Of a stretch of DNA of 64,000 bases, positions 8,430 through 18,742 are shown one piece after another. A program made the translations under genes and the position numbers. Under the pieces are notes generated by a model, which was not told the origin of the DNA, ran no database searches, and saw only the letters and a list, made by a program, of their open reading frames with translations. Source of the DNA: Vulcaniibacterium tengchongense (GTDB taxonomy: Bacteria; Pseudomonadota; Gammaproteobacteria; Xanthomonadales; Xanthomonadaceae); assembly GCF_003814555.1 (NCBI RefSeq), contig NZ_RKQN01000001.1:1218566-1282565 (forward strand). Reading direction: 5' to 3'. Every line of letters starts with the position of its first letter. Position 1 is the stretch's first letter.

Positions 8430-8804
8430 CGGCGGCGGCACGGGACGGGCGTCTCGTCGGCATCGCGCGTTCGCCCGGCCCGCCAGCCGCCTGCCCTGCG
8501 CGGCAGGAGCCTCGCGCCGGGGCTGTTCGAGGGCCGCGGCGGCCGACCGAGCGAGGCGATGCAGGATCGGGCAAGGATCGGCGAGCAATGGTCTAACGCC
8601 CGGCGCGCATCCGGACTAACCTGGGCATGCGGCCCGAACGCGTCGCCGCGCCTCGTGCCTTGCGCTTCCTCCCTCCGTTCGCCGGGGCGCGTCTTTTTCG
8701 GGTCGCCCGTCCCCGGGCCGGCGTCGCGCCCGCCGCCACCCGCGCGAAACGCGCCGCCGACCCGCGCGGGCGCCGCCTCCCTTCCCCTCTTCCGGAGCAC
8801 GACC
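8430..8804. other. 375-bp leader before the aldo/keto reductase
   Basis: No gene is seen. The region carries the second copy of the duplicated leader (core 8566-8587), and its last 20 bp before the ATG (CTTCCGGAGCACGACC) nearly repeat those before the oxidoreductase gene. The two genes therefore probably have separate but similarly controlled promoters. Confidence 0.5.
8566..8587 (+). promoter_or_regulatory. Regulatory leader copy B, upstream of aldo/keto reductase
   Basis: This is the second copy of the 22-bp core found at 7077-7098. The flanks also match in part: GAGCGA before the core and CTAACGCC against CTAGCGCC after it. It lies about 220 bp before the aldo/keto reductase start. Confidence 0.5.
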
Positions 8805-9795
<991 letters not shown>

Positions 9796-9806
<11 letters not shown>

Positions 9807-10336
9807 GGACGCCGCGGCTCGCCGCGGGCACGCGCAGGCGGCCGTGCGCGGCCGGACCCGACGCCTGGCCGCGCTCGCAGGTGCCGGCCCGTTCCGCCTG
9901 CCCGATCACGCGGCCCTTGATCGCCTCGGCCCGCCGCGCCTTGTCCGGCTGGCCGAGGCCCGGCGGTTCGGTGTCGAGCGCGTACAGGCGGAAGAAGTGG
10001 CGGTGGCGGCCGGCCGGCGGACATGGCCCGCGGTAGCCGGGCTGCGTCCAGTCGTTGAAGCCTTCGCGGGTGCCGGCGGGCAGGTCGTCGCGGCGCACGC
10101 CCTCCGGCAGCCCGAAGGCTTCCGGCGGCAGCCCGTATAGCTCCCAATGGCCCGGACCCGCTGCGGCGCGGCCGGATCGGGCGCGTCGGGGTGCTCGACG
10201 ACCGGGGCGAGGCCGCGCGTGCGTCGCGGCGCCCCGGGCCACGCCAGCGGCGGCGAGCAGTCGTCGCCGTCGCAGGTGTGCCGTTCGGGATGGGCGCGCC
10301 GTGCTCGAACGCCGGCGAGGCCAGGCGGAAGCCCAT
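9796..10336 (-). pseudogene. YbhB/YbcL family (Raf kinase inhibitor-like) gene with two frameshifts
   Basis: Joining three frames restores a full YbhB protein. It begins MGFRLASPAFEHGAPIP, continues with the PEBP signature ERHTCDGDDCSPPLAW and the DPDAPDP loop, then HWELYGLPPEAFGLPEGVRR, the NDW motif, GPCPPAGRHRHFF and IGQAERAGTCE. The shifts lie near 10285-10289 (expected TTCCGGGAT, seen TTCGGGAT on the plus strand) and near 10150-10156. Each corresponds to one missing G/C. All family motifs are otherwise intact, so the damage is very recent or is a sequencing error. PEBP-like bacterial proteins bind small anionic ligands, and their role is unclear. Confidence 0.8.
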
Positions 10337-10481
10337 GCAGGCCTCCTCCGCGCGGCGCCGGCGGCACGGGGCCGCGCAAGCGGCGATCGGCGGACCGCGC
10401 GATCGCCGCGACGGGTTCGGTCGTCCTCCGGATGCTACGCGGCGGGCGTTCAGCGCCCGTGACAGGCGCCGCGGGCGGCGG

Positions 10482-11093
10482 TCAATGCTTCTCCGTCACC
10501 GCCCGCCGCAGGTTGCGCCGCGCCTGCGCGTCGTAGCGCTCGTGGAAGAAGTCGCTGAGGAAGATCCGCTCGCGCGCGAGCAGGCCCTTGAAGAAGCGGC
10601 GGCGGTTCAGACGGTACAGCCAGGCGGGCACGCGGCCGCGGTACTCGGCGGCGATGGCGCGGTCGTAGGCGTCGAATTCGGCGGGCGCCGCGCCGAGGAT
10701 GGCCATGTCGCAATCCAGGAACAGCGCCGCGTCGCGGTCGACCTGCCCCGGCGCCAGGCGGCCGTGGCGCGCGGTCAGCCCGATCAGCTCCGCCACGCGC
10801 CCGGCGTCCACGGCCGCCTGCGGCAGCCAGCGCGCGACGTGGGCGACGGCGAGCTCGGCCGAGCGGGTCTCGTTGTCGCTGCGGCCGGGCTCGTACACCG
10901 CGTCGTGGTAGAGCACGGCCAGGTACGCTTCGGCCGGCCGCTCCCAGCCGGGGCCTTCGGCGACATCGCCGTAGTGGCGCAGCACCGCCTGCACGTGGCG
11001 GTAGTCGTGGTAGGCGCGCGGCGGCGTCGCGTACGCGGCTTCGAGCGCCGCTTGCTGGTCGGGCGGGAGCCTCAGCGGCGGCGATGCGGGCAT
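10482..11093 (-). CDS. Predicted metal-dependent HD-superfamily phosphohydrolase
   Basis: The product of 203 residues resembles the small predicted HD hydrolases that begin with RAYHDYRHVQAVL. The metal ligands are visible as the early YHDYRH, the central AVLYHDAVYEP with its His-Asp pair, and the later LDCDMAILG. The ATG at 11093 is selected because longer versions add Cys/Arg-rich sequence without homology. Such proteins are expected to cleave phosphate esters or nucleotides, but the substrate is unknown. It stands alone, 58 bp beyond the stop of the arylamine acetyltransferase gene. Confidence 0.82.
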   Translation of the reverse strand: MPASPPLRLPPDQQAALEAAYATPPRAYHDYRHVQAVLRHYGDVAEGPGWERPAEAYLAVLYHDAVYEPGRSDNETRSAELAVAHVARWLPQAAVDAGRVAELIGLTARHGRLAPGQVDRDAALFLDCDMAILGAAPAEFDAYDRAIAAEYRGRVPAWLYRLNRRRFFKGLLARERIFLSDFFHERYDAQARRNLRRAVTEKH

Positions 11094-11151
11094 GGCGGCA
11101 AGCGCGGCAGGGAACGGGCTTCCATTATCCGCCGCCGGCGTCGCGCGTGCG

Positions 11152-11958
11152 CTAGCGCGCGAACACCCCTTGTAATCGTCCTTCCAGTTGCGGCGTATCG
11201 GGAAGCCGCAGGCCGAACTCGCCCTCCAGCACGGCCCGCAGTTCGGCGGCATCGCCCAGCAGGCGCTTGCGGGTCTCGCCCTCGCGCGGATGGAAGCTCA
11301 GCTCGCGGTCGCGCAGCGCCAGGCGGCCGTCCTCGCGCGGCAGCGCGGCGCTGAGGCCATGGACGAAATGCGAGGCCGGATGGGTGGAGACGTAATGGTT
11401 CGGCATCTCGTAGTCGAGCGGATGCTGCGGCTGCAGGTCGAACCGGTACAGCGTCCGCCATTGCCCGCGCACCTGCCCCTGCAGCCACCAGTCGCCGTCG
11501 CGGCGCCGCAGGCGGAACGGCTCGTGCGGCGTGGCCTGCTCAATTCCCTCCTGCAGCGCGAGCACGCCGGTCGGGGTCATGCCGCCGAAGCCGACGTCGG
11601 CCAGCCAGTCGGCGCCATCGACGACGACCCGCAGCAGCATGTGGCTGCGCAGGGTCAGCTCGGCTTCGTCGCGCATCCACAGCACCCGCGCCGCCAGGCC
11701 GCTCGCCTCGAAGCCCAGCGTGCGCAACACCCGCATCAGCAGCAGGTTGTGCTCGAAGCAGTAGCCGCCGCGGCCCTCCCGCACCAGCTTGCGCTCCAGA
11801 TCCTCCGGCGCCAGGCTCACCGGCCGGCCCAGGAACGGGTCCAGATTCTCGAACGGGATGGAGGTCGCGTGGCGGAGCACGATGTCGCGCAGCGTGTCCA
11901 GGTCGGCTCTTGCGGCACCGCGGTAGCCGATCCGTTCGAAGTAGGCGTCCAACTGCAT
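11152..11958 (-). CDS. nat: Arylamine N-acetyltransferase
   Basis: The 268-residue cytosolic enzyme has the NAT triad Cys67 (REGRGGYCFEHN), His106 (LRSHMLLRV) and Asp121 (WLADVGFGG), spaced as in characterised bacterial NATs. It transfers acetyl from acetyl-CoA to aromatic amines and hydrazines through a Cys thioester. The family start, in which the first residues form a helix before ERIGY, fits the ATG at 11958. Longer upstream sequence is Arg/Ala-rich and unlike the family. Some homologues form amides in secondary metabolism, but nothing nearby suggests this here. Confidence 0.93.
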   Translation of the reverse strand: MQLDAYFERIGYRGAARADLDTLRDIVLRHATSIPFENLDPFLGRPVSLAPEDLERKLVREGRGGYCFEHNLLLMRVLRTLGFEASGLAARVLWMRDEAELTLRSHMLLRVVVDGADWLADVGFGGMTPTGVLALQEGIEQATPHEPFRLRRRDGDWWLQGQVRGQWRTLYRFDLQPQHPLDYEMPNHYVSTHPASHFVHGLSAALPREDGRLALRDRELSFHPREGETRKRLLGDAAELRAVLEGEFGLRLPDTPQLEGRLQGVFAR

Positions 11959-12236
11959 GCGATCTCCGATTCGAATGTGGCGCGCTCGCCCCTGCGCAGC
12001 GCAGCCCCGGGATTCCCGGGCGCGCGGCGTTCGCGCGGCCGGGGCCACGGGCGCTGCCGAGTAGGCCGCAACTGGATGCCGCGCCGTTCGCTGGGCCGCG
12101 GCGTCGGGGCCGGCGGCGCCAGGCGGACGCGCACGGAGCCGCCGCTTGCACCGTCGCCGGCGCGGGCCATTCTAGGCGCCCACGTCGATCCCGAAGCCGG
12201 ATCCGCTGGAACGATGCGTCGCGCGCCCGCGTAGGC

Positions 12237-12836
12237 TCAACGCACCGGCGCGGCCGGCGCGGCGCCTCCGGCCCGGAACGGGTAGCGGGCGAAGATCGCC
12301 GCCACCGCCTGATCGGCGGCCTCGGCGCGCTCCTGCGGGGTGCGCTGCACCACCCGGCCGATCGCGTCGCCGGTCCACACCAGCCGGTTGCGCGCCGCGT
12401 CGACCACGTCGAGGGTCAGCGTGCCCTCGCGGTAGTGGCTGACCTGGGCCTCGTCGTACCACACCGGCACGCCGACGTAGGTGCGCGCGCGGTAGCTGTA
12501 GAAGTACTGGATGTCGGTGCGCGGCACCGTGTAGACGTCGGTCTTCTCGCGCACCACGCCCTGGAAGTTGATCCGCAGGTCGGGCGAGCGCTCGTCGTGG
12601 ACGTAGCCGCGCGCGGTCATCTCGCGGCGCACCGCGGCGCGGATGCGCTCGGTGAGGTAGCTGGTGTAGCCCGACTCCTCCATCGCCAGCGGCTGGTAGA
12701 AGGCCCAGCTGCGGTAGCGGGAGAAGTCCGCTTCCGGGTCCATGTCGGTGCGCACCCGTGGCCCGGTCGCGCAGGCGGCGAGCAGCAGCAGCGGGGCCAC
12801 GGCAAGGCAGCGAAGACTGCGGAAGAAGCGTGGCAT
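12237..12836 (-). CDS. DUF4136 lipoprotein
   Basis: The precursor of 199 residues has a basic start, a hydrophobic core and lipobox LLAAC (Cys22), so it is probably anchored to the outer membrane. The mature part matches DUF4136: TDMDPEADFSRYRSWAFY near the start, then an arrangement of YLTERIRAAVRREMTARGY, LRINFQG and LTLDVVDAARNRLVWTG. The family function is unknown. It stands alone and has no visible regulator. Confidence 0.87.
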   Translation of the reverse strand: MPRFFRSLRCLAVAPLLLLAACATGPRVRTDMDPEADFSRYRSWAFYQPLAMEESGYTSYLTERIRAAVRREMTARGYVHDERSPDLRINFQGVVREKTDVYTVPRTDIQYFYSYRARTYVGVPVWYDEAQVSHYREGTLTLDVVDAARNRLVWTGDAIGRVVQRTPQERAEAADQAVAAIFARYPFRAGGAAPAAPVR

Positions 12837-12906
12837 GCGACACCTCCCGATCCCGTGTGCCGGGCACGTTAGCACGCGGCGGCGGCGGGAACGGTGAAGC
12901 CGCCGC

Positions 12907-13458
12907 TCAACCGGCGTGCTTGCGCACCCAGTCGGCGTAGCGGTCCATCCAGCCCTGCACGAAGGCCCGGCTGCCCTCGCCGATGCCGCCATCGGCGTCG
13001 AACAGCCCCTCCTTCGCATGCAGGAAAGCCTCCGGCTGCCCCATCGTCGGCACGTCGAGGTAGGCCAGCATGTTGCGCAGGTGCTGCTGCGCGAGCGCCG
13101 TGCCGATCGCGCCGACCGACACGCCGATGATCCCGGCCGGCTTGCCGGCCCAGGCGTTCTGCCCGTACGGGCGCGAGCCGTGGTCGAGCGCGTTCTTGAG
13201 CACGCCGGGAACCGAACGGTTGTATTCCGGGGTGACGAACAGCAGCCCCTGCGCCTCGCCGATCTCGCGCTTGAGCCGCTTCACCGGCTCGGCCGGGTGG
13301 CCGTCGTCGTCCTGGTTGTACAGCGGCAGGTCGCCGATCTCGACGCGCTGGAACTCGAAGTCGGGCGGCGCCAGCCGGAGCAGCGCCTGCGCCAGTTTCC
13401 GGTTGAACGAATCGCGGCGCAGGCTGCCCACGACCAGGGCGATGCGGTACCGGCTCAT
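12907..13458 (-). CDS. NADPH-dependent FMN reductase (SsuE/ChrR type flavodoxin fold)
   Basis: This 183-residue protein has the flavodoxin-like phosphate loop GSLRRDSFNRKLA (11-23), LPLYNQD, and the flavin-binding TPEYNRSVPGVLKNALDH. It matches the NAD(P)H-dependent FMN/quinone/chromate reductase family. It probably reduces FMN or quinones by two electrons in the cytosol. The ATG at 13458 gives the canonical short beta strand (YRIALVVGS) before the loop. No monooxygenase partner is adjacent, so a role in quinone or metal detoxification is as likely as reduced flavin supply. Confidence 0.9.
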   Translation of the reverse strand: MSRYRIALVVGSLRRDSFNRKLAQALLRLAPPDFEFQRVEIGDLPLYNQDDDGHPAEPVKRLKREIGEAQGLLFVTPEYNRSVPGVLKNALDHGSRPYGQNAWAGKPAGIIGVSVGAIGTALAQQHLRNMLAYLDVPTMGQPEAFLHAKEGLFDADGGIGEGSRAFVQGWMDRYADWVRKHAG

Positions 13459-13668
13459 CGAACACCCCGCGAATGCGAAAGGACCGGGCCTACTCTTTTC
13501 GGCGTGGCGTTAGGGCGCCGTGAGGGGCGGCGGACGAGGCACGGTGCCGGGCCGCGGCACGGCGCGTGCGCGGTTCTTCGCCCGTGCGCGCCGGCGCGAT
13601 CCGACGCCGCATCGCGCACCGGCGCGCGGCCACGCGGCCGCGCGGCGCCCGCGCGGCCGCGTTCCGGC

Positions 13669-15066
13669 TCACAGCTGGCGCATGAACGCCACCAGGTCCT
13701 GCTTCTCCTGTTCGTTCAACCGGGTCTGCAGCACCAGGTTGAAGAACTCGACCGTATCCTCCAGCGTCAGCAGGCGGCCGTCGTGCAGGTACGGCGGCGA
13801 GTCCTTGATGCCGCGCAGCGGGAAGGTCTTGATCGGGCCGTCGGCGCTGGCGAAGCGGCCGTTGACCATCTGCGGCTTGAAGAACCGCTCCACGCGCAGG
13901 TTGTGCATCAGGTTGTCGGTGTAGTACGGCGGCGCGTGGCAGCTGGAGCACTGCGCCTTGCCGAAGAACAGCGCCTCGCCGCGCTTCTCCGACTCGGTCG
14001 CCTTGGCCGGGTCGAGCCGGCCGAACACGTCGAGCTTCGGCGCCGGCGGGAAGTCCAGGATCGCCTGGAATTCGCCCATCGCGTGCACCTGGTGGCCGCG
14101 GTCGAGGATGTTGATGCCCTTCTTCACCGCGATCACCGGGTCGCCGTCGAAGTACGCGGCGCGCTGCTCGAACTCGGTGAAGTCCTCCACCGTCTTCAGC
14201 GCCCGCTGCGAGCCGAACAGGCGCTGGATGTTGACCCCGCGCAGGGTCGGCGTGTCGATGCGGTGGCGGAACTGCTGCGGGCGGATGTCGCCGACCAGGT
14301 GGGTCGCGGCGACGGTGTGGCTGTTGCTGTGGCAGTCCAGGCAGGCCACGCCGCGGCTGGGCAGCGCCGAGCGGCGGTCCTCGGTCTGGTTGAACTGCTG
14401 TTGCGGGAACGGCGTGACCAGCAGGCGCAGGCCCTCGAGCTGCTTGGGGTTGAGCACGCCGTTGAACAGCTCGTAGTAGTTGTTGATCGTGACCAGCTGG
14501 CCCTTCGAGACGTCGCCCAAGTCCGGCCGGGTGGTCAGGAAGATCGGCGCCGGGAACTCGGGCAGGAAGTGGTCCGGCAGGTCGAAGTCCAGGTCGAAGC
14601 GGGTCAGGTCGCGCTGCTCGGCGCGCTTGAGCGCATCGATGTGGAACTGCGGGAACACCATGCCGCCCTCGGCATGGTTCGGGTGCGGCAGCGGCAGGAA
14701 GCCCTTCGGGAACAGGCCGCGCTCGCGGATCTGCTCCGGCGTCATCGCCGCCAGTTGGTCCCAGGTGACGCCGCGCGGCAGGCGCACCCGCACCCCGCCC
14801 TGCACCGGCTTGCCCCTGCTCATGGCCACGCCGGGGGCGGGCCTGTCGGAGAGGTCGTACCGCTCCTCCAGCAGGCTGCGCTGGCGCCGCATCACCTCCG
14901 GCTTCTGCCGCTCCATCCGCGCCTTGATCGCTTCGAACGTTTCCTTGATCACCACCGGCATGTAGCTGGTCGGCGGATCGGCCGCCCATGCCAGTCCGGA
15001 CACCCCCAGCACCGCAACACAACACAGCCACAGCGGCCGGAGCCGCGGGATTCGCTGCTGTCTCAT
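13669..15066 (-). CDS. Di-haem cytochrome c peroxidase-like protein, exported
   Basis: The precursor of 465 residues has a Sec signal ending at GLAWA-AD (about residue 29). Two haem c sites are visible, CLDCH (242-246) and CSSCH (373-377). Downstream are DGPIKTFPLRGIKDSPPYLHDGR and a distal Met-free helix, in the order usual for the CcpA/MauG superfamily. It should act in the periplasm, but an N-terminal region of more than 200 residues is unlike classical CcpA, so peroxidase activity is not assured. No electron donor gene is adjacent. The nearest upstream neighbour is the divergent cation efflux gene. Confidence 0.85.
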   Translation of the reverse strand: MRQQRIPRLRPLWLCCVAVLGVSGLAWAADPPTSYMPVVIKETFEAIKARMERQKPEVMRRQRSLLEERYDLSDRPAPGVAMSRGKPVQGGVRVRLPRGVTWDQLAAMTPEQIRERGLFPKGFLPLPHPNHAEGGMVFPQFHIDALKRAEQRDLTRFDLDFDLPDHFLPEFPAPIFLTTRPDLGDVSKGQLVTINNYYELFNGVLNPKQLEGLRLLVTPFPQQQFNQTEDRRSALPSRGVACLDCHSNSHTVAATHLVGDIRPQQFRHRIDTPTLRGVNIQRLFGSQRALKTVEDFTEFEQRAAYFDGDPVIAVKKGINILDRGHQVHAMGEFQAILDFPPAPKLDVFGRLDPAKATESEKRGEALFFGKAQCSSCHAPPYYTDNLMHNLRVERFFKPQMVNGRFASADGPIKTFPLRGIKDSPPYLHDGRLLTLEDTVEFFNLVLQTRLNEQEKQDLVAFMRQL

Positions 15067-15476
15067 CGTCCTTCTCCCTCGAACCGATGGATGACGTGCC
15101 GCCGGCCCTGCGCGCAGGGCCCAGCCGAGCCTAGGCCGGCCCTGAACCGGCGGGAAATCGTTTGATCCGATGGCAGCGATAGCCCGCGTTTATGCGCGTG
15201 CAGGCCGGGTGAGCGCCACGTGAAACGCGTCGCGGAAAACGCGCAGTCCATCGCGGAATACGCCCGCCGCGCGGCCGACGGGGCCGGCGGCCGGCCGACG
15301 GACGGTTCGCCGGTACGCCGGACAACACCGACCCGGGAGGTACAGCAGCGACGGCACGAACCGGGCCGCCCTCGCACCGCTCATCGACGGCCGCTACCGC
15401 GCCGGCGGCGGGGCTGCGACATCCGCTTCACCGCCGCGCCCCCACCATCGCCGCCCGGCGCTCCCGCGACGAACCC
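15067..15476. other. 410-bp divergent gap
   Basis: It separates the leftward cytochrome gene from the rightward efflux gene and must hold both promoters. Apart from a short stretch of lower GC at about 15155-15200, which may include a promoter, I recognise no operator, RNA or gene. Confidence 0.35.
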
Positions 15477-16433
15477 ATGGCGAAGGCAGGCAGCCGCAAG
15501 GTGGTGATCGCCGCGCTGCTCGGCAACGCCGCGATCGCCGCGACCAAGTTCGCGGCCGCCGCCGTGACCGGCAGCTCGGCCATGCTCAGCGAGGGCGTGC
15601 ACTCGCTGGTCGACACCTGCAACGAACTCCTGCTGCTGTACGGAATGAAGCGCGCCGAGCGCCCGCCCGATGCCGCGCATCCGTTCGGCTACGGGCGCGA
15701 GGTGTACTTCTGGAGCTTCATCGTCGCGCTGCTGGTGTTCGCGCTCGGCGCCGGGGTGTCGTTCTACGAGGGCATCGCCCATCTGCGCGAGCCCGAGCCG
15801 ATGGAGCGGCCGCGGGTGGCCTACCTGGTGCTCGGTGCGTCCTTGCTGTTCGAAGGCGCGTCCTGGTGGGTGGCGATGCGCGCCTTCCGCGCGGGCAAGG
15901 GCGCGCTCGGCTGGTTCGAGGCGTTCCGCGCCAGCAAGGACGCCAGCACCTTCACCGTGCTGTTCGAGGACACCGCGGCGCTGCTCGGGTTGCTGATCGC
16001 GCTGGCGGGCGTCGCCGCCGCGCACGCGACCGGCGATCCGCGCTTCGACGGCTACGCCTCGCTCGGCATCGCCCTGGTGCTGGCGGCCGCATCGATGCTG
16101 CTGGCGCGCGAGACCAAGGGGCTGCTGCTCGGCGAGGCGGCGCACCCGCGCGTGCGCGACGCGATCCTGCGCATCGCCGCCGCCGATCCCGGGGTGCGCC
16201 GCGCCAACGGCGTGCTGACCGTGCAGCTGGGACCGAACTCGGTCGCGGCGGCGCTCAGCGCCGAGTTCGAGGACGCCCTGACCACGCCGCAGATCGAGGC
16301 CTGCGTCGACCGCATCGAGGCCGAAGTGCGGCGCAGCCATCCGGACGTGGTCTCGCTGTTCGTCAAGCCGCAGACCGCGCGGACCTGGCGCGCGCGGGCG
16401 GCGCGGCTGCGGGCGGCCGATCCCCCGCCCTAG
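15477..16433 (+). CDS. Cation diffusion facilitator family transporter
   Basis: The 318-residue inner-membrane protein has about six hydrophobic segments. The CDF metal site in the second helix shows as SEGVHSLVDTCNE, and HPFGYGREVYFW marks the conserved loop. The later helix carries LFEDTAALLG. The C-terminal cytosolic domain (about 225-310) ends in SLFVKPQT. CDF proteins export Zn, Fe, Mn or Cd by proton antiport. The helix pair here (H..D with E..D) is closest to the FieF/ZitB-like group, but the metal cannot be fixed from sequence. Confidence 0.9.
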   Translation: MAKAGSRKVVIAALLGNAAIAATKFAAAAVTGSSAMLSEGVHSLVDTCNELLLLYGMKRAERPPDAAHPFGYGREVYFWSFIVALLVFALGAGVSFYEGIAHLREPEPMERPRVAYLVLGASLLFEGASWWVAMRAFRAGKGALGWFEAFRASKDASTFTVLFEDTAALLGLLIALAGVAAAHATGDPRFDGYASLGIALVLAAASMLLARETKGLLLGEAAHPRVRDAILRIAAADPGVRRANGVLTVQLGPNSVAAALSAEFEDALTTPQIEACVDRIEAEVRRSHPDVVSLFVKPQTARTWRARAARLRAADPPP

Positions 16434-16612
16434 GCTGGCGCCTCCCTGAAGCGGGCGCGCCGCGCGGCGCCCGCACGGCCAGGGAAGGTGTAGGATGGCG
16501 GCCACGTCGTCTCGCGCGTTTCGCGCGGCGCCTTGGGCCCGCCCGCTTCGCTCCCTTCACGCCTCGTCGCTCCGCAGGCCGGAGCCGTGCCCCTCACCGG
16601 AGCGAAGCGCCC

Positions 16613-17293
16613 ATGCCGGGCTACGCCACCCGCCAGCTCGTCTGCCGCATCGGCGGCCACGACTATCGCCTGCGCGCGCTGCTGGACCGCCAGCAGTTCG
16701 CCGACCCCGACGGCGCGGCCGAACGCGCCGGCATCTCCTCCGCGCAATGGTGCCTGTTCGGGCAACCGTGGCCGGCCGGGCGGATGCTGGCCGAGGCGAT
16801 GGACGCGATCGACATCGCCGGCAAGCGCATCCTCGAGGTCGGCTGCGGGCTGGGCCTCTCCAGCCTGGTGCTGCAGCGCCGCGGCGCCGAGGTCGTCGCC
16901 AGCGACCACCATCCGCTCGCCGGAAGCTTCCTCGCCCACAACGCCGCGCTCAACGGGCTGGCGGCGCTCGCCTACCGCGACCTGCCCTGGGCCGTGCCGG
17001 ACACGACGCTGGGCCGCTTCGACCTGATCATCGGCAGCGACGTGCTGTACGAGCGCGGCCATGCCGCGCTGCTCGCGCAGCTGATCGCGCGCCACGCCAA
17101 GCCGAGCGCCGAGGTGGTGATCGCCGATCCGGGGCGCGGCAACAGCGCCGCGTTCGCGCGGACGATGGCGGCGCAAGGCTACGCCTGGCAGGAGCAGCGC
17201 CGGCGGCTCGACGAAGGCGACATCGCCCCCTTCCGCGGCCGCCTGCTGCACTTCAGCCGCGAAGCCGCCGGCGCGGTCGCGCTCGCGTCCTGA
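16613..17293 (+). CDS. Class I SAM-dependent methyltransferase (METTL21/METTL23-like)
   Basis: The 226-residue protein has the SAM-binding motif I ILEVGCGLGLSSL, motif II as an acidic DHHPLAGSF, and FDLIIGSDVLYERGHAALL, which is typical of the lysine protein methyltransferase 16 family. The preceding SSAQWCLFGQPWPAG resembles the region before motif I in this family. It likely methylates a protein or small molecule in the cytosol, with unknown target. The ATG at 16613 was chosen because the reading frame upstream belongs to another frame of the efflux gene. Confidence 0.85.
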   Translation: MPGYATRQLVCRIGGHDYRLRALLDRQQFADPDGAAERAGISSAQWCLFGQPWPAGRMLAEAMDAIDIAGKRILEVGCGLGLSSLVLQRRGAEVVASDHHPLAGSFLAHNAALNGLAALAYRDLPWAVPDTTLGRFDLIIGSDVLYERGHAALLAQLIARHAKPSAEVVIADPGRGNSAAFARTMAAQGYAWQEQRRRLDEGDIAPFRGRLLHFSREAAGAVALAS

Positions 17294-17383
17294 GCGCAGG
17301 CGCGACGCTTTTCCGCCCGCGCGCATCCTCGGCATAGGCGCCCTCTTCATTCCCCGCCCGGGCGCCATTCGCCAGGAGCGCCC

Positions 17384-18682
17384 ATGTCCCGCCTCGTCCG
17401 TCGCCTTGCCCTGTTCGCGCTCGTGCTCGGCCCCCTGCTCGCCCGCGCCGGCGACGATGCCCCCCGCGCGCGGGTCGCGGCCGTGGCCCAGGCGATCGAG
17501 CGACACTATTTCGATCCCGGGCGCGCCGCGCGCATCGCCGCCGAACTGCGCGCCGAAGCGGCCCGCGGCCGCTACGACGCGCTGCGCGACCCGCGCGAGC
17601 TGGCCAGCGCATTGACCGGACGGCTGCAACCGCTGGACCGCCATTTTCGCGTGAGCTGGGTGCCCGCCGCGAGCGCGCTTCCCGCGCCGCGCGCGGAGCC
17701 GCAGCTGCGACGCTCCCGCCCCGAAGACCATGCCAGGCGCGGCAACCACGGCATCCGCAAAGTCGAAGTCCTGCCCGGCAACGTCGGCTACCTGGAGTTG
17801 CGCGAGTTCGCCCACTTCGACTTCGACGATCCCGACGCGCCGCCGCGCCGCGCCATCGAGGCGGCGCTGCAGGTGCTCGCCGGCGTCGATGCCCTGGTCA
17901 TCGACCTGCGCCGCAACGGCGGCGGTTCGCCGGCGATGGTCGGCTATCTGGCCAGCGCCTTCCTCGCACCGGGCGTCGACGTCTACAACCGGTTCCACAG
18001 CCGCGACGGCGTCGTCGGCGAGGCCCCGAAGCAGGCCTACCCGGCGCCGCGGCCGGATCTGCCGCTGTTCGTCCTGACCAGCGCGCGCACCGGCTCGGCG
18101 GCGGAAGCGTTCGCCTACACGCTCAAGCACGCCGGCCGCGCCACGATCGTCGGCGAACCCAGCGCCGGCGCCGCCAACCCCGGCGGCGAGTTCGACGTCG
18201 GCGGCGGCCTGCGCGTGTTCGTTTCCACCGGTTCGCCGCGCAATCCGGTCACCGGCGGCAACTGGGAGGGCGACGGCGTGCAACCGGACGTGGCCGTCGC
18301 CCAGGCCGATGCGATGCGCACGGCCACCGAGCTGGCGCTGCAGGCGGCGCTCGCACGCAGCCACGGCGAAGCCGCCTCGACCGAAACGCGCTGGGCGCTG
18401 GAGGCGCTGCGCGCGCAGGCCGCCCCGGCCTCGCCCCCGCCGCTCGCCGATTACGCCGGCCGCTACGGCCCGATCGCCATCGAGACCGACGACCGCGGGC
18501 TGCGCCTGCGCAATCGCCGACGCCCGGCGCTGTCGCTGCTGCAATTGCAGCAGGACCTGTTCACGGCGACCGAGGAACCGAGCATGCGTGTGCGTTTCGA
18601 GCGTGGCGCACGCGGCGAGGTGACTGCGCTGGAGACGCTCTACGCCGACGGCAGGTCCGACCGCTTCCGCCGCGACGAATGA
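17384..18682 (+). CDS. S41 family peptidase (tricorn/IRBP type, no PDZ), exported
   Basis: The precursor of 432 residues has a signal peptide ending near LLARA-GD (about 22). A helical N-terminal part resembling IRBP modules is followed by the S41 protease core: VGYLELREFAHFD, the ALVIDLRRNGGGSP strand-loop, and TSARTGSAAEAFAY with the nucleophile Ser near residue 237. VGEPSAGAANPG forms the late loop. No PDZ domain is present. It should cut periplasmic or secreted peptides. A C-terminal beta-rich extension (about 350-432) is typical for the Xanthomonadaceae-like members. Confidence 0.87.
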   Translation: MSRLVRRLALFALVLGPLLARAGDDAPRARVAAVAQAIERHYFDPGRAARIAAELRAEAARGRYDALRDPRELASALTGRLQPLDRHFRVSWVPAASALPAPRAEPQLRRSRPEDHARRGNHGIRKVEVLPGNVGYLELREFAHFDFDDPDAPPRRAIEAALQVLAGVDALVIDLRRNGGGSPAMVGYLASAFLAPGVDVYNRFHSRDGVVGEAPKQAYPAPRPDLPLFVLTSARTGSAAEAFAYTLKHAGRATIVGEPSAGAANPGGEFDVGGGLRVFVSTGSPRNPVTGGNWEGDGVQPDVAVAQADAMRTATELALQAALARSHGEAASTETRWALEALRAQAAPASPPPLADYAGRYGPIAIETDDRGLRLRNRRRPALSLLQLQQDLFTATEEPSMRVRFERGARGEVTALETLYADGRSDRFRRDE

Positions 18683-18742
18683 GTCCGCGGCGTGCGCCGG
18701 GCCGCCGCGGCGCCGGGAGCGGCCGTCGGCCGGGAGCGCCGC

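Noticed and set aside
6914-8596. A 560-codon frame directly behind the SoxR promoter as the SoxR target
   Set aside because: It reads through the quinone oxidoreductase gene in the wrong frame and encodes only Arg/Pro/Ala-rich sequence.
12916-15165. Long rightward open frame across the FMN reductase and cytochrome genes
   Set aside because: It is antisense to two clear genes with motifs (flavodoxin loop, two CxxCH sites) and has no domain of its own.
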